From the NCBI GenBank assembly GCA_014804645.1, contig JAAUZI010000019.1, forward strand, positions 1-39,883: a stretch of 39,883 nucleotides of DNA. Reading direction: 5' to 3'. This document shows, piece by piece, positions 1 through 7,504 of the stretch (position 1 is the stretch's first letter; each line of letters opens with the position of its first letter). A model generated the notes under the pieces. The model was not told where the DNA came from, did not search any database, and was given only the letters and a program-made list of their open reading frames with translations. The DNA comes from Lachnospiraceae bacterium (GTDB lineage Bacteria > Bacillota > Clostridia > Lachnospirales > Lachnospiraceae). The translations under genes were made by a program, and so were the position numbers.

Positions 1-234
1 CTATTTAAAACCAAAAGCTTATCGAAAATGCAGAGAACACGGTTTCCTCCCCCTCAACTCCTCTACAATTCCAGAAGGAGCCCCCGAAAAAATTACAGAA
101 AAGGCATCCCCTCCTCCACTCTCACCACCACCTCCTCCCTTTAAAATCCCCGAAAGAAAGAGAGAAAAATACCCGAAAACACTGCATTTCAGAGCACTCT
201 AAGAGGTGCGGGGGAGGAAACCTAAAATGTTAAA

Positions 235-269
235 AGAGCCTCGCTGGGGGGAAGACCCAGTAAGGCTCT
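235..269. terminator. Terminator-like hairpin in repeat unit 1
   Basis: AGAGCCT/AGGCTCT outer stem and CTGGG/CCCAG inner stem, the equivalent of the guaA terminator in the first repeat unit. On the minus strand it is followed by TTTTAAC. Probably a duplicated relic. Confidence 0.5.
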
Positions 270-668
270 AAAACAGCGTTTTTATTCCTGTTCAGGAAAA
301 AATAACTTTTGCAGACAAGAAAAATAAGTTCTGCATAAACACTTGTTGTGATCGCAAAACTCATTTTTCCCGTATGCAGATTTTATTTTTTCCTCTTCCT
401 CCCCCATTCTATCACAACTCTCCAGAGACTTCCACACTCTATTTAAAATCAAAAGCTTATCGAAAATACAGAGAACACGGCTTCCTCTCCCATCCCTCTA
501 CAATCCCAGAAGAATCCCCCGAAAAGAATACAGAAAAGGCTTCCCCTCCCCCACTCTCGCCACCTTCGCCCACTCTACAATTCCAGAAAGAACAAGGAAG
601 AAATACCCGAAACCACTGTATTTCTGGGCTTTCTAAGAGGTGCGGGGAGGAAGCCCGAAATATTAAAA

Positions 669-704
669 AGAGCCTCACTGGGGGGAAACCCCCAGTAAGG
701 CTCT
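669..704. terminator. Terminator-like hairpin in repeat unit 2
   Basis: AGAGCCT/AGGCTCT outer stem, then CTGGGGG-GAAA-CCCCCAG inner stem. One base pair that is G.T in units 1 and 3 is A-T here, so pairing is kept. Minus-strand U-rich tail CTTTTTAATA. Confidence 0.55.
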
Positions 705-1124
705 AAAATAGCTTTTTGATTCCTGTTCAGGAAAAAATAACTTTTGCAGACAGGAAAAATTGGTTCTGCAAGAACAGTGACTGTGATCGCAGAGAGTAGT
801 TTTTCCTCTCTGCAGATTTTTGTTTTTCCTCTCCCGTTCTGCTTCCTCCTCCCATTCTACCACAATTCTCCAGAGATTTCCACACTCTATTTAAAATCAA
901 AAGCTTATCGATTTAAAATCAAAAGCTTATCGAAAATGCAGAGAACACGGTTTCCTCCCCCTCAACTCCTCTGCAATCCCAGAAGAATCCCCGAAAAAAT
1001 ACAGAAAAGGCTTCCTCCTCCACTCTCGCCACAACCTCCACCCCTCCTCACTCCCTTAAAGAAAAAGAGAAAGATACCCGAAAACACTGCATTTCAGGGC
1101 TTTCTAATAGGTGCGGGGAGGAAG

Positions 1125-1174
1125 CCTGAAATAATAAAAGAGCCTCGCTGGGGGGAAGACCCCAGTAAGGCTCT
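1125..1174 (-). terminator. Probable intrinsic terminator of guaA
   Basis: The hairpin at 1139-1174 (AGAGCCT...AGGCTCT with inner CTGGGG/CCCCAG) lies about 80 bases past the guaA stop. On the minus strand it is followed by TTTTATTATTTC. It is the proximal one of three copies of this hairpin. Confidence 0.65.
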
Positions 1175-1253
1175 AAAATGGCATTTTTCATTCCTGCTCA
1201 GGAAAATTTTATTTTTGCAGACAGGAAAAATTTGTTCTGCAAAAACAGTGACA

Positions 1254-2798
1254 TTACTCCATCTCTATAGTTCCGGGGGGCTTGCTGGTCAAATCGTAAA
1301 ATACCCTGTTCACGCCCTTGACCTCATTGATAATCCTGCTCATAACCCTCTGCAGCACCTCAAAGGGAATCTCTGCCGCCTCGGCCGTCATGAAATCCAC
1401 GGTTTTCACGGCCCGCAGGGCAACTGCATAGTCATAGGTCCTCTCGTCCCCCATGACGCCTACGCTCCTCATGTTTGTCAGTGCGGCAAAATACTGGTTC
1501 AGTTCACGGTCCAAGCCAGCGTTTGCAATCTCCTCCCGATAGATGGCATCGGCATCCTGTACGATTTTGACCTTTTCCGCCGTCACCTCGCCCACGATAC
1601 GAACTCCCAAGCCGGGGCCGGGGAAAGGCTGACGGAACACCAGATTTTTGGGAATACCCAATTCCAGGCCCGCCTTGCGCACCTCGTCCTTGAACAGATT
1701 CCGCAGAGGCTCAATAATCTCTTTGAAATCCACATAGTCAGGCAGTCCGCCCACATTGTGGTGGGATTTGATCACGGCGCTTTCGCCTCCCAGGCCGCTT
1801 TCCACCACATCCGGGTAAATCGTACCCTGAGCCAGGAAATCTACTGCGCCGATCTTCTGGGCCTCCTCCTCAAATACACGGATGAATTCTTCCCCGATGA
1901 TCTTACGCTTTTTCTCCGGTTCTGTCACTCCCGCCAGCTTGCTGTAATACCGCTCCTGAGCATTGACTCGGATAAACTGCAGATCAAACTGGCCGTTCTC
2001 GCCAAAAATGGCCTCTACCTCATCGCCCTCATTTTTTCTCAACAGACCGTGATCCACAAACACGCAGGTCAGCTGCCTGCCGATGGCTCTGGAGAGCAGA
2101 CCCGCCGCCACAGAACTATCCACACCGCCGGAAAGGGCCAGCAGCACTCTGCCATTCCCGACTTTTTCCCGAATTGATTTAATAGATTCCTCCACAAAAG
2201 AATCCATGCGCCAGTCTCCGCTGCAGCTGCAGATGCCTCTCACAAAATTGTACAACATCTTGGAGCCTTCCACCGTGTGCAGCACCTCCGGGTGGAACTG
2301 AATGGCATATAGTCTCTGCTCCGCGCATTCTGCCGCCGCCACCGGGCAGTCGGCAGTGGTCGCAATCGCCCTGAAACCGGGCGCCATCTGAGCGATATAG
2401 TCGTTGTGACTCATCCAGCAGATTGTGTTCTCCGCCACACCCGCAAACAGCGGGGAGGCATTGTCCACATGAACCTCTGTTTTTCCGTACTCTTTCACAG
2501 CGGCCCGCTCAACTCGTCCGCCCAGTACCATCGACATCAGCTGTGCGCCATAGCACAGTCCCAGAACGGGAATGCCCAGCCGAAACAGTTCCGGTGAACA
2601 GGTGGCTGCATTTTCCTCGTAACAGCTGTTTGGACCTCCTGTCAAAATAATTCCCTTGGGATTCATGGCCTTGATTTTATCCAAATCAGTCTTATAGGAA
2701 TAAATCTCACAGTATACATTGCATTCTCTGACTCGTCTTGCCACCAGCTGGTTATACTGGCCGCCAAAGTCGATGACAACTACCAGTTCCTTGTTCAT
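1254..2798 (-). CDS. guaA: GMP synthase (glutamine-hydrolysing)
   Basis: 514 residues, the normal length. It converts XMP to GMP with glutamine and ATP in the cytoplasm. The N-terminal class I glutamine amidotransferase domain has the nucleophile Cys82 in GLCYGAQ and the His169/Glu171 pair in QFHPEV. The ATP-pyrophosphatase domain carries the PP-loop SGGVDSS at 223-229. The C-terminal dimerisation domain ends in the typical KPPGTIEME. The ATG is preceded by a G-run ribosome site (2805-2811) that abuts a palindrome. Transcription runs from a strong promoter at 2974-3002 through a 165-base structured leader and ends at the hairpin at 1139-1174. Monocistronic as far as can be seen. Confidence 0.98.
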   Translation of the reverse strand: MNKELVVVIDFGGQYNQLVARRVRECNVYCEIYSYKTDLDKIKAMNPKGIILTGGPNSCYEENAATCSPELFRLGIPVLGLCYGAQLMSMVLGGRVERAAVKEYGKTEVHVDNASPLFAGVAENTICWMSHNDYIAQMAPGFRAIATTADCPVAAAECAEQRLYAIQFHPEVLHTVEGSKMLYNFVRGICSCSGDWRMDSFVEESIKSIREKVGNGRVLLALSGGVDSSVAAGLLSRAIGRQLTCVFVDHGLLRKNEGDEVEAIFGENGQFDLQFIRVNAQERYYSKLAGVTEPEKKRKIIGEEFIRVFEEEAQKIGAVDFLAQGTIYPDVVESGLGGESAVIKSHHNVGGLPDYVDFKEIIEPLRNLFKDEVRKAGLELGIPKNLVFRQPFPGPGLGVRIVGEVTAEKVKIVQDADAIYREEIANAGLDRELNQYFAALTNMRSVGVMGDERTYDYAVALRAVKTVDFMTAEAAEIPFEVLQRVMSRIINEVKGVNRVFYDLTSKPPGTIEME

Positions 2799-2811
2799 AT
2801 TTATACCCCCC

Positions 2812-2904
2812 TGTGCGCTTTAGCGCACATACCAATCAATATTTGAAAATTCATTTTCAAACTTACCTCTTCCCGGCATACCTGTAGTTGGCAGAGCCAA
2901 CTAC
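2812..2904 (-). promoter_or_regulatory. Structured guaA leader with three perfect inverted repeats
   Basis: Three perfect palindromes lie between promoter and start: TGTGCGCT/AGCGCACA (2812-2829), TTTGAAAAT/ATTTTCAAA (2842-2861) and GTAGTTGGC/GCCAACTAC (2884-2904). The first sits directly against the G-rich ribosome site, so it could affect initiation. A CCAATCA(A/G)T(A/G)TTTG motif occurs twice (about 2832 and 2925). I could not match the conserved bases of the purine riboswitch. The regulatory role is inference. Confidence 0.5.
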
Positions 2905-2973
2905 GGCTTTATCCATGATATTGCGCCAATCAGTGTTTGCATATCAACTTTCTGCTATTTTCAAATATATACC

Positions 2974-3002
2974 ATTATACTTTTATCACTCCGCAAAGTC
3001 AA
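2974..3002 (-). promoter_or_regulatory. guaA promoter
   Basis: Minus strand TTGACT (-35, 3002-2997), 17-base spacer, TATAAT (-10, 2979-2974). Vegetative sigma-type, giving a start near 2967 and a leader of about 170 bases. Confidence 0.8.
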
Positions 3003-3043
3003 AGGAAATTACACATATTTTATGCCAGAAAAAATATGCCGCA

Positions 3044-3075
3044 AAAACCACCACAGATTCCTCTGCAGTGGTTTT
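3044..3075 (-). terminator. spoIIID terminator
   Basis: Minus strand AAAACCACTGCAGA, GGAA loop, TCTGTGGTGGTTTT. This is a 14-bp stem with two G.T pairs ending in a T-run, 18 bases beyond the spoIIID stop. Confidence 0.75.
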
Positions 3076-3093
3076 GTTATGCACTATTCGATT

Positions 3094-3351
3094 TCATCCC
3101 ACATGTTGGTGCAAATATTTCTCTTTGGTTGCCAGTCCCCCCCGGATATGGCGCTCTGATTTGTTCACGTCCAGCACTTTCCTTGCCTCTTTGGCCAGAG
3201 TGGGGTTGATCTGCATGAGCCGGTCGGTCACATCCTTATGTACTGTGCTTTTGCTCACGCCAAACTCTCTGGCTGTCTGTCTGACCGTGGCATTGTGGTC
3301 AACAATATAATTGGCAATGCTGATCGCACGCTCTTCAATATAATCCTTCAA
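3094..3351 (-). CDS. spoIIID: Sporulation transcriptional regulator SpoIIID
   Basis: 85 residues, the usual size. SpoIIID is a mother-cell DNA-binding protein that tunes the sigma-E regulon and helps switch to sigma-K. The helix-turn-helix is visible at about residues 20-45 (TAREFGVSKSTVHKDV), followed by the basic C-terminal helix typical of the family. The start is TTG at 3351, chosen because GAGGGGAT lies 7 bases upstream and no ATG fits. A perfect sigma-E -10 (CATACACT) lies 29 bases upstream. The first five codons and the promoter are duplicated at 4580-4684, so this copy borders the toxin-antitoxin island. It places the organism among spore formers. Confidence 0.97.
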   Translation of the reverse strand: MKDYIEERAISIANYIVDHNATVRQTAREFGVSKSTVHKDVTDRLMQINPTLAKEARKVLDVNKSERHIRGGLATKEKYLHQHVG

Positions 3352-3482
3352 AGGTAATCCCCTCAGAACACTTTTATACAGTGTATGAGGAGTTTGAGAG
3401 AGTTATGCGCTCCGGATATGGGAAATATAGCCCTTGCGTGTGAAGGCAATACCCCCAACCCATACCGCCGGTATAATAACTC
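3338..3482. repeat. Direct repeat, intact copy (spoIIID start plus promoter)
   Basis: 145 bp containing the first codons of spoIIID, its ribosome site and its promoter region. A second copy is found split in two: 4580-4684 matches 3338-3442 (105 bp, about 6 differences) and 6305-6343 matches 3444-3482 (39 bp, 2 differences). This copy is the functional one; in the other the -10 CATACACT has become CATATACT. Confidence 0.9.
3380..3408 (-). promoter_or_regulatory. Probable sigma-E promoter of spoIIID
   Basis: Minus strand GCATAACT (-35-like), 13 bases, CATACACT (-10). The -10 matches the known sigma-E consensus CATACAHT exactly. spoIIID is sigma-E dependent in Bacillus. The spacer is one base shorter than typical. 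Confidence 0.6.
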
Positions 3483-3583
3483 TTTTGCGAAAAAACTATT
3501 ATGCATTAAATACCTGTCCATATCATAAAAGGTATCAATATCAATTTTCCATCAGGACATAGGCTTCTGGAAGAATGCCGCCC

Positions 3584-3742
3584 ATGTACAAGTATTCCCT
3601 CATATTCCACCACGGCATATCAGCTAATACTCTGTACCGCATGAAACAGGACAAGCCAATTACCACTACCACCCTTGACACGCTCTGTAATATATTGGAG
3701 TGTACCGTGTCAGATATTATTGAGTATGAGAGGCCAAACTGA
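3584..3742 (+). pseudogene. Truncated XRE-family (Cro/CI-type) regulator
   Basis: A 52-codon frame with MYKYS at the start, then GISANTLYRMK, then PITTTTLDTLCNILECTVSDIIEYE. This is the C-terminal two thirds of the small one-domain HTH family that usually has about 65-70 residues. About 15 residues between MYKYS and the recognition helix region appear deleted, so helices 1-2 of the DNA-binding domain are missing. No clear ribosome site precedes it. It lies just inside the left repeat of the toxin-antitoxin island. It could still be expressed as a small protein, but a working repressor is unlikely. Confidence 0.6.
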
Positions 3743-3819
3743 CTGTAATCGTTTTAAAGCCGATTTTCCTTCTTTCTCAGTGCAGTATAGTGTACTGTGT
3801 TTCTAATAATGTATAGTTG

Positions 3820-3865
3820 TTGACCCGTGGCTGAATTTTGGGTATAATATAGTCACGGTTATTAT
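3820..3865 (+). promoter_or_regulatory. Toxin-antitoxin promoter with candidate operator
   Basis: TTGACC (3820-3825), 17 bases, TATAAT (3843-3848). An inverted repeat ATAATA-N10-TATTAT (3844-3865) overlaps the -10 and could be the autorepression site usual for this kind of operon. Another inverted repeat, CAGTA...TACTG, lies at 3783-3797. The operator role is inference. Confidence 0.75.
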
Positions 3866-3901
3866 TTATGGATATGCAAAACTTGAATCGGAGGTAATTA
3901 T

Positions 3902-4159
3902 ATGCAGATCATCCCTATGCGTGATTTAAAAAATACAGTCGAAGTAGAGCGCCGCTGTGCCGAAGAGAACGGCCCCGTGTATGTAACCAAAAACGGATAT
4001 GGGCGCCTAGTAGTTATGGATATTGAGTATTATGAGCGCACTATGCAGAAAATGTTTGAAGCTAAGTCAATCATGGAAGGATTAGAAGATGTAAAAGCTG
4101 GCCAAACCTTAGACGGTGATACGGCAATTAGCAGTATAAGGAGCAGATATGGGATCTAA
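3902..4159 (+). CDS. Type II antitoxin, Phd/YefM family
   Basis: 85 residues. The N-terminal half (MQIIPMRDLKNTVEV...PVYVTKNGYGRLVVMDIEYYE) is the Phd/YefM DNA-binding and dimerisation fold. The C-terminal third is the part that normally wraps the toxin. In the family the antitoxin neutralises the toxin and represses its own promoter. The ATG follows GGAGGTAATTAT. The stop overlaps the start of the next gene by 11 bases, implying translational coupling. Located inside a duplicated spoIIID-promoter segment, which suggests horizontal acquisition. Confidence 0.92.
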   Translation: MQIIPMRDLKNTVEVERRCAEENGPVYVTKNGYGRLVVMDIEYYERTMQKMFEAKSIMEGLEDVKAGQTLDGDTAISSIRSRYGI

Positions 4160-4487
4160 ATTCAGATATCAATTAACCCAAGCAGCAGATGCCGATTTAG
4201 ATGGAATCGTCTCATACATTGCCGTGGAATTGTCCAACCCGAAAGCAGCATCAGATTTTGTTGACAAACTGCAGGATGCCATTGAGGAGGCAAGATCGTT
4301 TCCTCAAAGTGGTTTATCGGTTGTAAATGAATTTTTGGTTGATAAAGAAGTACGAAAGAAACTTGTAGGAAATTATATTATGTATTTTCTGCCTGACTAT
4401 GCAAAGGAAACAATCTATATATTGAGGATTATCTTTGGCAAACGAAATATGGATGAAATTTTGAGGCAGCTGGATTTAACGAACTAG
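4149..4487 (+). CDS. Type II toxin, RelE/ParE superfamily
   Basis: 112 residues. It begins with the family's beta strand and long helical hairpin (YQLTQAADADLDGIVSYIAVELSNPKAASDFVDKLQDAI), followed by the beta-sheet half (VRKKLVGNYIMYFLPDYAKETIYILRIIFGKRNMDEIL). The LRIIFGKRN end is typical of RelE/ParE toxins. Whether it cuts mRNA on the ribosome or poisons gyrase cannot be told from sequence. It overlaps the antitoxin gene. The C-terminal end lies about 90 bases before the left half of repeat copy 2, whose mutated sigma-E-like promoter points back at it. Confidence 0.9.
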   Translation: MGSKFRYQLTQAADADLDGIVSYIAVELSNPKAASDFVDKLQDAIEEARSFPQSGLSVVNEFLVDKEVRKKLVGNYIMYFLPDYAKETIYILRIIFGKRNMDEILRQLDLTN

Positions 4488-4579
4488 GGAAGTTCAGCAA
4501 AGACAGAGACCAGGCTGCTCTGCCCTTTGCCAATCTCTTACTTGATCGTCCATATTATCCGTTCCATTTTATTACTGCC

Positions 4580-4684
4580 ATATAATCCTTCAAAGATGAT
4601 CCCCTCAGAACACTTTTATACAGTATATGAGGAGTTTGAGAGAGTTATGCGCTCCGGATATGGGAAATGCAGCGCTTGCGTGTG
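4580..4684. repeat. Direct repeat copy 2, left part
   Basis: 105 bp matching 3338-3442 with about six differences. It includes the duplicated first codons of spoIIID, ribosome site and promoter. Homology stops abruptly at 4684 and resumes at 6305. Confidence 0.9.
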
Positions 4685-4888
4685 GTCATTGTTGTAACAT
4701 TCAAAAGACTTACATCTGCAAATTAATTAGTTACCTAACTCTTCTCTTGGCAAAATTGATATTGTCCTCAGAAAAAATCCGTATGCTAGGTCGCCCTCCT
4801 CGTATTATATAGTCATACCCACTCTTTACCTATTCTAGAGTATAGAATATTTGAAAGTTCTTTCACTTCCCAACGAAAACCGCCCTTT

Positions 4889-4967
4889 CAGAAAAATGTG
4901 TTCTTTATAGTCTGATTTTTTCAGAAAAATGTGTATTCTATCCATTGAAATTTCCAGAAAAATGTGT
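4889..4967 (+). repeat. Three iterons at exact 33-bp spacing
   Basis: CAGAAAAATGTGT occurs at 4889-4901, 4922-4934 and 4955-4967, each start 33 bases from the last (about three helical turns). The array ends 39 bases before the ATPase start codon. Same-face spacing suggests cooperative protein binding, perhaps autoregulation by the downstream gene product. No recognised family. Confidence 0.85.
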
Positions 4968-5005
4968 AACAATAACATTATCCACTTAGAAGGAGGACAA
5001 TACAC

Positions 5006-6298
5006 TTGAAACGTAATGCAATTCAAGAATTAATAAATTGGAAATCCAGCGAGGAACGAAAACCGATGGTGCTAAAAGGCGCGCGACAGGTCGGCAAAAC
5101 ATGGCTCATGAAGGAATTTGGGCAAAACTACTATGGTAGCTTTGTCTACTTCAACTTTGATGAGGAAGATGAACTAAAATCCATTTTTGAAACTAACAAG
5201 AATCCTCACCGAATTATCGACCTGCTTTCCATGATTGCCGGTAAAAAAATACATCCAAGTGAAACGCTTATCATTTTTGATGAGATTCAGGAATGTCCGG
5301 AGGCACTGAACACGCTTAAATATTTCAAAGAAAAAGCGAATGACTATCATGTCATTGCTGCCGGTAGTTTGCTCGGAATGCTTCTTGCAAAACCGAAATC
5401 CTATCCGGTTGGTATGATAAATCTTCTTGACATCTTTCCACTGACTTTTGATGAGTTTCTTAATGCAACCGACCCGGCTCTTTATGCCTATTATGAATGC
5501 ATTCAAAAAAACCAGGCGATTGAAGAAATTTTCCACAATCGCCTGCTTGAGGCGTATAACTACTATCTCATCATCGGTGGTATGCCGGAATGTGTTGTTT
5601 CATGGATAAAGTACAAAGATCCGACAAAAATATCTCAGATACAGCATGAACTGATTGAGGTCTACGAGAATGATTTCTCTAAACACAACGGAAAGGTAAA
5701 CAGTGGACGCATACTTATGGTCTTCCGCAGTATCGTTGCGCAGCTTGGCAAACCGAATGAAAAGTTCATGTACGGAGCTGTCCGCGAAGGCGGCAGAGCG
5801 CGCGACTTTGAAGAGGCCATCGAATGGCTTGTCTCAGCCGGTATGCTCAACCGTGTTTATAACGTTTCCAAAATGGAGCATCCCCTTTCGGCTTTTGACA
5901 AGCTGGATCAGTTTAAACTTTTTGTATTTGACACCGGGCTTCTCAAACATATGGCCGGTATTGACAACAGCGCAATTCTTTTAAAGACTGACTACCAATT
6001 CAAAGGGCCTTTGACCGAAAATTATATTTTACAACAGTTTCACGGACAGTTCACAGTTGAGCCTCGCTACTTCTCCGATAAAAATAGTGAGATTGATTTT
6101 GTGCTGCAATACGGCACTGAGATTATTCCCATTGAAACAAAGGGCGGCGAAGACAAGTCCGCCCCCTCCTTCAAAAAATACATTGCCAATCACCATCCCG
6201 AACATGCGCTTCGTTTCTCGAAGCGCGGCTATCGGAAGGATGGATATATTACAAATCTTCCCTTGTACCTTGCCAGAAAAACGAAAGAACTGCTTTGA
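5006..6298 (+). CDS. AAA-family ATPase with DUF4143 C-terminal domain
   Basis: 430 residues, typical for the family. Walker A is at about 24-31 (GARQVGKT) and Walker B/DEIQ at about 90 (LIIFDEIQECPEAL), with a downstream sensor region (VIAAGSLLG). The C-terminal half has the DUF4143 pattern and a nuclease-like stretch (SEIDFVLQYG...IPIETKGG), resembling the D...ExK of PD-(D/E)XK folds. The biological role of the family is unclear; defence or mobile-element functions have been suggested. The start is TTG at 5006, set by AAGGAGG at 4990-4996. It is the only gene in the 4685-6304 insert. Confidence 0.9.
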   Translation: MKRNAIQELINWKSSEERKPMVLKGARQVGKTWLMKEFGQNYYGSFVYFNFDEEDELKSIFETNKNPHRIIDLLSMIAGKKIHPSETLIIFDEIQECPEALNTLKYFKEKANDYHVIAAGSLLGMLLAKPKSYPVGMINLLDIFPLTFDEFLNATDPALYAYYECIQKNQAIEEIFHNRLLEAYNYYLIIGGMPECVVSWIKYKDPTKISQIQHELIEVYENDFSKHNGKVNSGRILMVFRSIVAQLGKPNEKFMYGAVREGGRARDFEEAIEWLVSAGMLNRVYNVSKMEHPLSAFDKLDQFKLFVFDTGLLKHMAGIDNSAILLKTDYQFKGPLTENYILQQFHGQFTVEPRYFSDKNSEIDFVLQYGTEIIPIETKGGEDKSAPSFKKYIANHHPEHALRFSKRGYRKDGYITNLPLYLARKTKELL

Positions 6299-6304
6299 CA
6301 ATTT

Positions 6305-6343
6305 AGGCAATCCCCCCAACCCATACCGCCAGTATAATAACTC
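6305..6343. repeat. Direct repeat copy 2, right part
   Basis: 39 bp (GGCAAT.CCCCCAACCC onwards) matching 3444-3482 with two differences. It continues copy 2 across the ATPase insert. Confidence 0.85.
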
Positions 6344-6352
6344 AAATCCAAT

Positions 6353-6396
6353 CAGTACGAACAGTACGTTCATTTCCTCCCCCTTTCTGCTATAAT
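6353..6396 (+). promoter_or_regulatory. Promoter and candidate operator of the XRE-ABC operon
   Basis: TATAAT at 6391-6396, 31 bases before the start codon. The -35 is weak. Around it CAGTACGAA and CAGTACGTT form a direct repeat, and GAAC-N5-GTTC an inverted repeat, a plausible site for the encoded regulator. Confidence 0.45.
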
Positions 6397-6427
6397 AAAA
6401 ACACCGAAGGCGAAAGGAGACGAACAT

Positions 6428-7504
6428 ATGAATTTGAAACTTGCGGAGAATATACGGTCATTCCGAAAACAGCGGTCGCTTACCCAGGAACAGCTCGCCG
6501 AGGTGCTGGGCGTGACCGTTGGCGCCGTGTACAAGTGGGAGGCCGGGTTGTCTATCCCGGAATTGAATCTGATTATGGAAATTGCGGACTTTTTTGACAC
6601 GTCGGTGGATGTTCTGCTGGGCTATGAGATGAAGGACAACCGGCTGCGGACCACCGTGCAGAGATTGAAGGAGTACCGCCACAACAAGGACCACGCGGGA
6701 CTTTCCGAGGCGGAAAAAGCGTTGAAAAAATATCCCAATGCCTTTGACATCGTCTATAACAGCGCCATTTTATACAAGGTGTTCGGACTGGAAAATCAGG
6801 ATGAAAAGCTGTTATATCGCGCACTTGAGCTGTTGGAAAATTCCCGGCTGCTGTTGCCTCAGAATACGGACCCGGAGATCAGCGAGCTTACCATCTATGG
6901 CAGCATGGCGAGGATATATCTTGCGCTTGGCGAGAGCGACCAAGCTGTCGAACTTTTGAAACAGCACAATGCGGGAGGCATCTACAATGATCTGATCGGC
7001 CTGTCGCTGGCGTCGGACTGCGGCCGCCCTGACGAGGCAATGCCGTTTCTAGAGCGGGCTCTGCTGGAAGACATTGCCTCCCTCATCCATGTTGTTATCG
7101 GCTATGTGAATGTGTTCTGTGAGCAGGGCGGCTACTCTTCCGCTCAGGACATCCTGCTCTGGGGAATAAATGTTCTCTCGGGTCTTAAGGATGCAGACAA
7201 GCCCAACTTCCTTGACAAGATAAGCAGCATGTTCTTTGTCTGTCTCGCCTACTCACAGAGCAAGGCGGGCGACAGCGCCGCCGCATATCGCTCTCTCCAT
7301 AATGCAAGGGAGATTGCACAGCGCTTTGACGCCGCTCCCGACTATGAGGCAAACGCAGTTCGATTTGTGACCCACGGGGAAGAGGCGAGCGTCCACGACG
7401 ATCTCGGGACGACGGCGGCAGACGGCATACAGAAAACCATTGCCTCTTTTGCGGACGAGACGCTGTCCGCTCTGTGGAAGGAGATGACCGAACATGAAAA
7501 ATAG
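6428..7504 (+). CDS. XRE-family regulator with TPR-like C-terminal domain
   Basis: 358 residues. The N-terminal Cro/CI helix-turn-helix (about 5-60, QRSLTQEQLAEVLGVTVGAVYKWEAG) is followed by about 290 residues of helical repeats of tetratricopeptide character (for example YGSMARIYLALGESDQAVELL). Such C-terminal domains often sense a peptide or other ligand. The ATG is preceded by AAAGGAGA. The last 11 bases overlap the start of the ABC exporter, so the two are one transcriptional unit and the regulator probably controls that exporter. It lies just right of the mobile island. The inducing signal is unknown. Confidence 0.9.
   Translation: MNLKLAENIRSFRKQRSLTQEQLAEVLGVTVGAVYKWEAGLSIPELNLIMEIADFFDTSVDVLLGYEMKDNRLRTTVQRLKEYRHNKDHAGLSEAEKALKKYPNAFDIVYNSAILYKVFGLENQDEKLLYRALELLENSRLLLPQNTDPEISELTIYGSMARIYLALGESDQAVELLKQHNAGGIYNDLIGLSLASDCGRPDEAMPFLERALLEDIASLIHVVIGYVNVFCEQGGYSSAQDILLWGINVLSGLKDADKPNFLDKISSMFFVCLAYSQSKAGDSAAAYRSLHNAREIAQRFDAAPDYEANAVRFVTHGEEASVHDDLGTTAADGIQKTIASFADETLSALWKEMTEHEK

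Larger units (their letters stand above)
1..1253. repeat. Three tandem imperfect copies of a ~440-bp non-coding unit
   Basis: Units start at about 1, 439 and 887, each opening with CTATTTAAAA(C/T)C then AAAAGCTTATCG. Each then runs through a C/T-rich tract, a conserved GAGGTGCGGGG block, a G/C hairpin (235-269, 669-704, 1139-1174), a TTCCTG(T/C)TCAGGAA hairpin and a TTTTGCAGA...TCTGCA stem. Unit 3 runs directly into the guaA stop codon and contains an extra exact 22-bp tandem duplication (889-910 and 911-932). No convincing reading frame is conserved between units. Unit 1 may continue left of the window. It looks like amplification of the guaA 3' region; function unknown. Confidence 0.85.
4685..6304 (+). 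mobile_element. 1.6-kb insert splitting the second spoIIID-leader copy
   Basis: The flanking sequences (4580-4684 and 6305-6343) are contiguous in the intact copy at 3338-3482, so these 1620 bases were inserted there with loss of about one base. The insert holds one ATPase gene, its iteron-containing upstream region and almost nothing else; the ATPase stop is only six bases from the right junction. I see no transposase, no clear terminal inverted repeats and no target duplication. The mechanism is unknown. Confidence 0.7.

Noticed and set aside
374..706. Open frames of 73-110 codons within the triple repeat
   Set aside because: They are not conserved between the three units, lack ribosome sites and have low-complexity Pro/Ser-rich or Glu/Gly-rich translations.
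744..2177. 477-codon frame antisense to guaA
   Set aside because: Its right-hand part is the mirror of the guaA coding strand and its left part is the repeat; there is no family resemblance.
2812..2967. Purine or PRPP riboswitch upstream of guaA
   Set aside because: I could not find the conserved loop sequences; only generic palindromes are visible.
4889..4967. Iterons as a plasmid replication origin
   Set aside because: There is no Rep gene or DnaA-box cluster nearby; the array directly precedes the ATPase gene.
4627..5026. Short frames of 61 and 63 codons on either side of the iterons
   Set aside because: One spans the repeat/insert junction. The other's repeated HIFL motif is simply the 33-bp (11-codon) iteron read backwards.
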